Source: Oxalobacteraceae bacterium
Lineage (GTDB): Bacteria; Pseudomonadota; Gammaproteobacteria; Burkholderiales; Burkholderiaceae_D
NCBI GenBank assembly: GCA_003132085.1
Contig: PKWO01000410.1
Coordinates: 8,207 to 14,287, forward strand
Direction of reading: 5' to 3'
DNA: 6,081 nucleotides
The notes under the pieces were generated by a model. It did not search any database. It saw nothing but the letters and a program-made list of their open reading frames with translations, and was not told the DNA's origin. The translations under genes were made by a program, and so were the position numbers. This document shows, piece after piece, positions 1 to 4,845 of this stretch. The first letter of the stretch is position 1. The number at the start of each line of letters is the position of its first letter.

Positions 1-462
1 GGCCTCTATCGCAAGTTGCTGACTGCGCCCTGGATTGGCGAGAAGGTATGGATACTGCAATTGGCGCGCATGTATCGCACCTTGGGTATGTTGTTGCGCA
101 GCGGCGTGAGCGTGCTGGCGGCGATGCGGATGACGGCCGGCTCGCTTCCGCTGGCGATGCAGGCGGATATCCGCGTTGCGACCCAATCCGTGAGCGAAGG
201 CAAACCGATGTCTGTGGTGATGGCCGAGTGCGGCCTGAGCACCGAGGTTGCGCAGAGATTGCTGGTGGCGGGCGAGTCATCCGGCAATCTGGACGAGATG
301 ATGGAGAGGATTGCCGATTTCTACGACCAGGAGATGGCAACCTGGATCGATACCGCCGGTCGCTTGATCGAACCGGCGTTGATGGTAGGAATCGGTTTGG
401 TGATCGGGGCCATTGTTTTGATGCTGTACGCTCCTATTTTTGATTTGGCCAATGCAGTCTAA
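1..462 (+). CDS. Type II secretion/type IV pilus inner-membrane platform protein (GspF/PilC family), C-terminal part
   Basis: The frame is open from base 1 to TAA at 460-462, giving 153 visible residues. The family is about 400 residues long, so more than half lies upstream of the window and the real start is not visible. What remains is essentially the second GspF domain. It contains the amphipathic stretch LLRSGVSVL (visible residues 31-39), the family signature GESSGNL (91-97), and a final hydrophobic segment at about 127-147 ending in APIFDL. GspF/PilC proteins sit in the inner membrane and couple the assembly ATPase to pilin or pseudopilin extraction. The ATPase gene starts 15 bp after the stop, the usual partnership for this family. 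The TTG at 16 is not a credible start because it lies inside the domain. Family assignment is secure. Whether the machine is a pilus, an MSHA-like system or a secretion system is not decided by this fragment. Confidence 0.93.
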   Translation, partial: GLYRKLLTAPWIGEKVWILQLARMYRTLGMLLRSGVSVLAAMRMTAGSLPLAMQADIRVATQSVSEGKPMSVVMAECGLSTEVAQRLLVAGESSGNLDEMMERIADFYDQEMATWIDTAGRLIEPALMVGIGLVIGAIVLMLYAPIFDLANAV

Positions 463-477
463 CTTACGGAATATCGC

Positions 478-2133
478 ATGTTGACGCTTCAAACTGTCGC
501 CGAAGCGCGGCAAGCCGCTCATGGATCTGCGGATTGGTTGACGCTGCTGGTCAATCGACTTGCAGTTCCGCGCGATGAGCTGTTGGCGGCGACGGCGGAA
601 TTGATCGGATATCCGTTACTTGACATTGAAAATGGGTGGCGGATCGAACCTGCTTTCGAGCATGCGTCTTACACCGATATGGCGGAGCGCATGGTCATTG
701 TGGGCTTTGACGAATCGGAACGACTTTGCGCGGTGATCGGCTTGCCGCTAGAACAACAGCTCGGAGCATGGTTGAGCAGGCTGCCATTGCCTTTGCATGA
801 AATCTATCTTGCCGACCCACTGGTGATCCAGTCCAAGCTGGACTTTCACGAATCGGCATTTAGTGCGGTCGCTGATGCGGTAGGACTGGATGGCCAGATC
901 AGCGAACTGGCGCGCGACGCCAGCGCAGATTTGACCTTGACTTCGATTCAAGGCGAGGCCAGCCCGGCGGTTCGCTTGATCAACTCGACAGTGTTTGATG
1001 CGCTGCGCTTCGAAGCAAGCGACATTCACCTCGAATCACTGCCGCAGGGGCTGGTGATCAAGTTTCGGATTGACGGCGTGCTGAATCAAATTGCAAGCGT
1101 CAACAATCCTGCCTTGTCCGAACAGGCGATTGCCCGCATCAAGGTGCTGGCCGAACTGGACATTGCCGAGAAGCGGATTCCGCAGGATGGGCGTTTCAGG
1201 GTGGCCGCCAAAGGGCGCGATATCGACATTCGGGTGTCGATCATGCCGAGTATTCACGGTGAGGACGCGGTTTTGCGGATTCTGGACAAGCAAGCCTTGA
1301 TCGACAACGTACAGAGGTTGACGCTCGACTCATTGGGCTTTGACAAGGAGACGATTCGCCTGTTGCGCCGGCTTGCCTCAGAACCGTACGGCATGATGTT
1401 GGTCACCGGGCCCACCGGTAGCGGCAAGACCACCACCCTCTACGCCGCGCTCACCGAGATCAACCATGGCGAAGATAAGTTCATCACGATTGAAGATCCG
1501 GTCGAGTATCAGTTGCCTGGCGTTTTGCAAATTCCCGTTAACGAGAAGAAGGGGCTGACCTTTGCGGTTGGCTTGCGATCCATCCTGCGCCACGATCCCG
1601 ACAAGATACTGGTGGGTGAGATTCGCGACCCGGAAACCGCGCAAATTGCGGTGCAGTCAGCGCTGACCGGCCATATGGTATTCACTTCAGTCCATGCCAA
1701 CAACACATTCGACGTGATCGGCCGGTTCATGCACATGGGTGTGGATCCATACAATTTCGTCTCTTCGCTCACCGGGGTAGTCGCACAACGCCTGTTGCGG
1801 CAAAATTGTCCGCACTGTAATGAGCCGGTGCAGGTTGATGCCATCTTACTCGCCGAATCGGGCATCGCCAATCCGGAGCAATATCGTTTTCATGCCGGGC
1901 GAGGATGCATGCAGTGTCGTAACACCGGCTACAAAGGACGCCGTGCGGTGGCGGAAGTTCTCAGGTTGACCGATGAAATTCGTGAAATGATTATAGCTCG
2001 GGCGTCGATCAGGGCATTGAAGGAGCAAGCCCGGCTTGAGGGAACCCGGTTCCTGCGCGATGTCGCATTGGAACTTGTGCGCGAAGGCCACACCACATTG
2101 CAGGAGGTAAATCGTGTCACGTTTGTGGCCTGA
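478..2133 (+). CDS. GspE/PilB-family assembly ATPase
   Basis: This is a complete 551-residue cytoplasmic hexameric ATPase that powers filament assembly, with the usual PilB/GspE length. An N-terminal MshEN-like segment lies at about residues 18-50 (LLVNRL...LIGYPLLDI). The N2 domain carries SDIHLE (181-186), AEKRIPQDGRF (230-240) and GEDAVLRIL (261-269). The motor core has Walker A GPTGSGKTT (311-319, Lys317), the Asp box TIEDPVE (337-343), the Walker B region ILVGEIRD (377-384, Glu381) and the His box TGHMVFTSVH (397-406, His399 and His406). A zinc-binding tetracysteine follows: C444-x2-C447 and C477-x2-C480. These cysteines are typical of assembly ATPases (GspE/PilB) and absent from PilT-type retraction ATPases. 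All catalytic motifs are intact. The ATG at 478 follows a weak GGA at 468-470. The 3' end overlaps the next gene by 20 bp, which suggests translational coupling. Sub-type (PilB, MshE or GspE) is not assigned. Confidence 0.97.
   Translation: MLTLQTVAEARQAAHGSADWLTLLVNRLAVPRDELLAATAELIGYPLLDIENGWRIEPAFEHASYTDMAERMVIVGFDESERLCAVIGLPLEQQLGAWLSRLPLPLHEIYLADPLVIQSKLDFHESAFSAVADAVGLDGQISELARDASADLTLTSIQGEASPAVRLINSTVFDALRFEASDIHLESLPQGLVIKFRIDGVLNQIASVNNPALSEQAIARIKVLAELDIAEKRIPQDGRFRVAAKGRDIDIRVSIMPSIHGEDAVLRILDKQALIDNVQRLTLDSLGFDKETIRLLRRLASEPYGMMLVTGPTGSGKTTTLYAALTEINHGEDKFITIEDPVEYQLPGVLQIPVNEKKGLTFAVGLRSILRHDPDKILVGEIRDPETAQIAVQSALTGHMVFTSVHANNTFDVIGRFMHMGVDPYNFVSSLTGVVAQRLLRQNCPHCNEPVQVDAILLAESGIANPEQYRFHAGRGCMQCRNTGYKGRRAVAEVLRLTDEIREMIIARASIRALKEQARLEGTRFLRDVALELVREGHTTLQEVNRVTFVA
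2102..2107 (+). promoter_or_regulatory. Ribosome binding site AGGAGG that fixes the GTG start of the next gene
   Basis: A consensus AGGAGG lies inside the last codons of the ATPase gene, six bases before the GTG at 2114. No ATG with comparable spacing exists nearby. This site is the main reason for choosing the GTG start and a 20-bp gene overlap. It is the strongest ribosome binding site in the operon as far as visible. Confidence 0.8.
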
Positions 2134-2884
2134 AACTGTTTATATCGGATTGTTTCCCGGATATTGCTGGTTGCGGCGCGAACGCGTGGCAGCAGAGCAA
2201 TCGGTTGAATCCGCAACGTCTCTCGAGTCGGCAGCCATGTTGCATACGCTTGAAAAGATGTTGGACGAACAGTCCAATCCAGTACAAAAAGGCAGCCGAC
2301 TGGTGCTCACGGTGTCGGACAGCCTGGGCGCCATCGCGACCTTGCCGTGGCAAGAAGAGCTGACGCGGCCGACAGAAATTGAGGGCTATGCGCAGGTTTG
2401 CTTCGAGAAGCTTGGCGTCACGCTTGGAGACAATTGGGTGATGCACACGGAGTTTCGGAACTATGGCGGGACTGGGCTCGCCTATGCGTTGCCACGAGAA
2501 TGGCTGGAAGCGTTGCTTGAGTTGCTTAATGCACGTGGCCTGCGTTTGACTGCGGTGCTCCCGGTTTCCGCCGCAGCTTATTGCAAGCAACGCTTCGGCA
2601 GAGGGGACGGGCGGACGCTGCTGCTACTGCAGGAATTGAATCGTGCCAGTGTGATAATTTACGGGAGCATGGGATTGCTTGGCTACGACGTTGAGCCCGT
2701 GACCAGTTCGCTGGAACAGACACGCATGCGCTTGTTGAACAGGGTCGCGAGCGCTTATAACGACATTACGCGCGTGACTTACTGGTCAGTCGATCAGTCA
2801 GAATCACAACCGCCGGTCGCACCTGCCCCGGCATGTTTCCCCGAAGTTGAGTTGTGTCACCTTAAACGTGATGCGTGGAACTAG
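2114..2884 (+). CDS. Putative PilM/GspL-cytoplasmic-domain-like pilus assembly protein
   Basis: This gene encodes a 256-residue protein with no hydrophobic segment long enough for a membrane span and no signal peptide, so it is probably cytoplasmic. The start is GTG, supported by AGGAGG at 2102-2107. The N-terminus (TVYIGLFPG, residues 8-16) and the central strands (RLVLTVSD and ATLPW, about 62-80, then ALPREWLEALLELLNARGLRL) fit the alternating strand/helix pattern of actin-like PilM, MshI or GspL cytoplasmic domains. I cannot point to a diagnostic motif, so the call rests mainly on position between the ATPase and a PilN-like gene. In those systems the protein contacts the ATPase and the N-terminus of PilN/GspL. 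At 256 residues it is shorter than canonical PilM (about 350), and the nucleotide-binding motifs of PilM are not obvious. It could be annotated as hypothetical. It overlaps the ATPase gene by 20 bp and ends 3 bp before the next start. Confidence 0.55.
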   Translation: MSRLWPETVYIGLFPGYCWLRRERVAAEQSVESATSLESAAMLHTLEKMLDEQSNPVQKGSRLVLTVSDSLGAIATLPWQEELTRPTEIEGYAQVCFEKLGVTLGDNWVMHTEFRNYGGTGLAYALPREWLEALLELLNARGLRLTAVLPVSAAAYCKQRFGRGDGRTLLLLQELNRASVIIYGSMGLLGYDVEPVTSSLEQTRMRLLNRVASAYNDITRVTYWSVDQSESQPPVAPAPACFPEVELCHLKRDAWN

Positions 2885-2887
2885 AGC

Positions 2888-3400
2888 ATGAGCACGTTGA
2901 ATCATTATCTTCGCCCGCCGACTCGCTTTGCCTGGTCGCTTTGGCTGTCGGTTAGCGTCTTGATGGCAGTTGGAGGGGGGCTGACCACCCTAGCCTACCA
3001 ACAATATCAAGTGGAGGCCCAAATGACGGTGCGCAACGATAAATTGCTTGCCATGCAGGCCGCGACCATTGCACCGACGGCAAGCCGTTTGGAGCAAGAG
3101 GCGCTGAAGCGTTGGGCGCAACTGAAAATCGAGCGTGAATTTCCTTGGCCTCCGGTATTCCTGGCGGTGGAACGGGTTGCCAGCCCCGATATCGAATTAC
3201 TGGAATTCAAACCGGACAAGATAAATCGACGAATCGCGTTGCGGGGCGAGGCTAGGAATCGCAAGGCGCTGATCGTGTACCTCGGTGCGTTGGCTGCGCA
3301 AACCGGATTGAGTAACGTCTATCTGACTCACCAGCAGACGGTGGCGCGGGATACCTTGGAAACAATCGCGTTTGAAATCAAGGCGACGTTGGTCGAGTAA
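2888..3400 (+). CDS. PilN-like bitopic inner-membrane protein of the pilus/secretion alignment complex
   Basis: This is a 170-residue protein with a short cytoplasmic tail (residues 1-13), one transmembrane helix at about 14-36, an extended helical and partly charged stretch at about 38-83, and a compact C-terminal region at about 85-170. The latter resembles the periplasmic ferredoxin-like fold of PilN or GspL: FPWPPVFLAVERV, then strands around IELLEFKP and RRIALRGEARN, a helix KALIVYLGAL, and a closing strand. Canonical PilN begins with a motif of the form INLLPWR that docks into PilM. Here the tail reads LNHYLRPPTR, which could be a diverged version (inference). The ATG is 3 bp after the stop of the PilM-like gene, with only a weak GGA at 2877-2879, so translation is probably coupled. 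The pair looks like GspL split into separate cytoplasmic and membrane/periplasmic proteins. No PilO-like partner follows in the window. Confidence 0.65.
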   Translation: MSTLNHYLRPPTRFAWSLWLSVSVLMAVGGGLTTLAYQQYQVEAQMTVRNDKLLAMQAATIAPTASRLEQEALKRWAQLKIEREFPWPPVFLAVERVASPDIELLEFKPDKINRRIALRGEARNRKALIVYLGALAAQTGLSNVYLTHQQTVARDTLETIAFEIKATLVE

Positions 3401-3564
3401 GCATATTTGGTTTGATAGCGACGTTCACGGATTGCTCAACCAGAATTCGCCGGGCTGCTTCGATATGTGACCGCGCAAACACAGGTGGGTTCCTTGTCCT
3501 TGAATGGTGGAACGGATCTACCGGGCCAAACAAGAATTTCGCCTTCGATAGCTGGGTCGAAAGC
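3401..3564 (+). other. Gene-poor gap between the operon and the IS481 target site
   Basis: No recognisable gene, RNA or strong terminator is seen here. The plus frame starting at TTG 3412 stays open to TAG 3577-3579 (55 codons) but has no ribosome binding site and no similarity I recognise. The opposite strand is also open over much of the stretch, so neither frame is persuasive. If the IS481 copy is removed, the plus frame runs on to the boundary of the IS256 element and stops at TAA 4831-4833. The stretch may be the decayed remains of a further operon gene or plain intergenic DNA. Confidence 0.5.
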
Positions 3565-3571
3565 GCTGAAG
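3565..3571. repeat. Left target-site duplication of the IS481 element (GCTGAAG)
   Basis: The seven bases GCTGAAG directly abut the left inverted repeat. They recur exactly, in the same orientation, at 4792-4798 directly after the right repeat. IS481-family elements make short duplications of variable length, so this is the expected scar. Confidence 0.88.
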
Positions 3572-3599
3572 TGTACTAGTTTCGACTTGATCTGACAGT
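3572..3599 (+). repeat. Left terminal inverted repeat of IS481 element
   Basis: It starts TGTACTAGT and ends with the perfectly conserved 12 bases TGATCTGACAGT (3588-3599). It matches the reverse complement of 4764-4791 at 23 of 28 positions, and the mismatches lie in the outer half. Confidence 0.9.
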
Positions 3600-3605
3600 A
3601 AGGCC

Positions 3606-3634
3606 TTGCAAAAAGTGGAGTTACCCGGTTTGAT
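3606..3634 (+). promoter_or_regulatory. Possible transposase promoter inside the IS481 leader
   Basis: TTGCAA (3606-3611) and TTTGAT (3629-3634) are separated by 17 bp and resemble sigma-70 -35 and -10 boxes, the second only weakly (four of six). They lie about 50 bp before the transposase start. This is a by-eye match with no other support. Confidence 0.3.
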
Positions 3635-3684
3635 ATAGGTGCGAATCTCGATCAACCAGCGCGCAAGCGCCAAGGAGTAACCCC

Positions 3685-4728
3685 ATGAGTAGTGTTCCTC
3701 AAAACGTCATCAAACACAAGGTCGGCTTGCTGAATCTGGCAGCCGAGCTTGGCAACGTATCCTGCGCCTGCAAGGTGATGGGATTTTCCCGCGATACCTT
3801 TTACCGTTACCAATCCGCCCGGGAAGCTGGCGGCGTCGAAGCGCTGCTTGACGCCAATCGCAAGAAGCCGAATCTCAGAAACCGGGTTGAAGAGGCAACG
3901 GAGGCGGCGATTGCGGGCTTTGCCATCGAACAACCGGCCTTCGGTCAAGTGCGCGTGTCCAACGAATTGCGCAAGCGTGGCATATTCGTTTTCCCCTCTG
4001 GCGTGCGGTCAGTTTGGCTACGCCGGGATCTTGAATCATCCAAAAAGCGGCTGTCTGCGCTGGAGCGCCATGTTGCCGAAACGGGCGATGTGCTCACCGA
4101 AGCATAGGTAGTCGCACTGGAAAGAAAGCAAGAAGACGACGTTGCCCACGGCGAAATCGAGACGGCCCACCCTGGCGATCTTGGCAGCCAGGATACCTTC
4201 TACGTTGGCACGATCAAAGGCGTGGGCCGGATTTATCAGCAGACCTTCGTCGACACTTATTCCAAATGGGCAACCGCCAAGCTTTATCCAACGAAGACGC
4301 CTATTACTGCCGCCGACTTGTTGAATGACAGGGTTTTGCCGTTCCTGGCCGAACAGGACATGGGCTTGATTCGCGTATTAACGGATCGAGGCACGGAATA
4401 TTGCGGCAAACCGGAAGCGCACGATTATCAGCTCTACCTGGCCTTGAACGATATCGAGCACACAAAAACGAAGGTGCGCCACCCGCAAACCAATGGAATT
4501 TGCGAACGCTTCCACAAAACGATCTTGCAAGGATTTTACCAAGTCACGTTCCGGCGAAAGATCTACCGATCCATCGAAGAACTGCAGGCCGACTTGGATG
4601 ATTGGCTGGCTTATTACAATAACGATCGTACCCATCAAGGCAAGATGTGTTGCGGACGAACACCGATGCAAACTTTAATTGACGGAAAGGAGGCATGGCA
4701 CGATAAAATTGCCACATTGAATAACTGA
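3685..4728 (+). pseudogene. IS481-family transposase interrupted by an in-frame amber codon
   Basis: One continuous frame of 347 codons encodes a DDE transposase, except for TAG at codon 141 (4105-4107). The start ATG has AAGGAG at 3672-3677, seven bases upstream. The N-terminal part (residues 1-140) holds a helix-turn-helix region at about 14-44 (LAAELGNVSCACKVMGFSRDTFYRY) for end binding. After the stop the same frame continues VVALERKQEDDVAHGEIETAHPG without any shift and carries the rve-like catalytic core: Asp170 (QDTFYVG), Asp234 (LTDRGTEYCG) and Glu274 (TNGICERFH), with 39 residues between the last two. From memory, relatives of this family have Gln at the amber position, so a single CAG to TAG change explains the break. 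Translation from a later start such as GTG 4222 would lack Asp170, so neither half should be active alone. Tail-to-tail with the IS256 transposase. Confidence 0.92.
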
Positions 4729-4735
4729 ATTTGAA

Positions 4736-4771
4736 CTGACAGTCACTGACGTCAAATCGGGGAACTGTCAG
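4736..4771. repeat. Sub-terminal inverted pair of CTGACAGT motifs at the IS481 right end
   Basis: CTGACAGT at 4736-4743 faces its exact inverse ACTGTCAG at 4764-4771, the latter being part of the right terminal repeat. The palindrome TGACGTCA lies between them at 4747-4754. The same octamer occurs at 3592-3599 in the left repeat. It may act as an extra transposase-binding site or form a hairpin at the end of the transposase transcript. Confidence 0.7.
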
Positions 4772-4791
4772 ATCAGATCGCGACTACTACA
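4764..4791 (-). repeat. Right terminal inverted repeat of IS481 element
   Basis: Read on the minus strand it begins TGTAGTAGT and ends TGATCTGACAGT, pairing with 3572-3599 at 23 of 28 positions. The inner 12 bases are identical. Confidence 0.9.
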
Positions 4792-4798
4792 GCTGAAG
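4792..4798. repeat. Right target-site duplication of the IS481 element (GCTGAAG)
   Basis: This is an exact direct copy of 3565-3571, directly next to the right inverted repeat. Removing one copy plus the element gives an uninterrupted sequence ...AAGC-GCTGAAG-TGACCG.... Confidence 0.88.
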
Positions 4799-4809
4799 TG
4801 ACCGTACCC

Positions 4810-4838
4810 GGGGGTGTGCTGAATTTTGTGTAAACGGG
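4810..4838 (+). repeat. Probable terminal inverted repeat of the IS256 element (transposase-3' side)
   Basis: A G-run followed by GTGTGCTGAATTTTGTGTAA and ACGGG lies 8 bp beyond the transposase stop. The form matches IS256-family termini as known to me. The matching end is outside the window, so the repeat cannot be confirmed here. Confidence 0.6.
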
Positions 4839-4845
4839 ATTTCGT

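Larger units (their letters stand above)
3572..4791 (+). mobile_element. Complete IS481-family insertion sequence (1220 bp)
   Basis: The element is bounded by 28-bp imperfect inverted repeats beginning TGTA (23 of 28 positions match) and by a 7-bp direct target duplication. It carries one transposase reading frame (3685-4728), broken by an amber codon. Leader (3600-3684) and trailer (4729-4763) are short and non-coding. The trailer holds extra copies of the inner repeat motif CTGACAGT. The TG...CA ends agree with the IS3/IS481 group. The element is structurally whole but probably unable to move by itself. Confidence 0.92.

Noticed and set aside
48..443. Alternative-frame open frame over the GspF fragment
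   Set aside because: It is a shadow of a gene with clear GspF motifs, and its translation is rich in Arg, Asp and Gly with no domain pattern.
1509..1871. Minus-strand open frame across the ATPase core
   Set aside because: It lies opposite conserved Walker B, His box and cysteine motifs, so it is an antisense shadow.
3575..3580. ACTAGT as a CTAG-type IS481 target duplication
   Set aside because: The same sequence is not present at the right junction. These bases belong to the left terminal repeat.
3652..3948. Minus-strand open frame opposite the IS481 helix-turn-helix region
   Set aside because: It is antisense to a recognisable transposase, with no ribosome binding site or family resemblance.
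4222..4728. Catalytic half of the IS481 transposase as an independent gene starting at GTG 4222
   Set aside because: The frame is continuous with the upstream half apart from one TAG, there is no ribosome binding site, and the first catalytic Asp (4192-4194) would be lost.
3583..4785. IS481 ends placed at a 12-bp repeat with CGACT as a 5-bp duplication
   Set aside because: CGACT does not directly abut both ends of a symmetric element. Extending the repeat outward to TGTA gives 23 of 28 matches and an exact abutting GCTGAAG on both sides.
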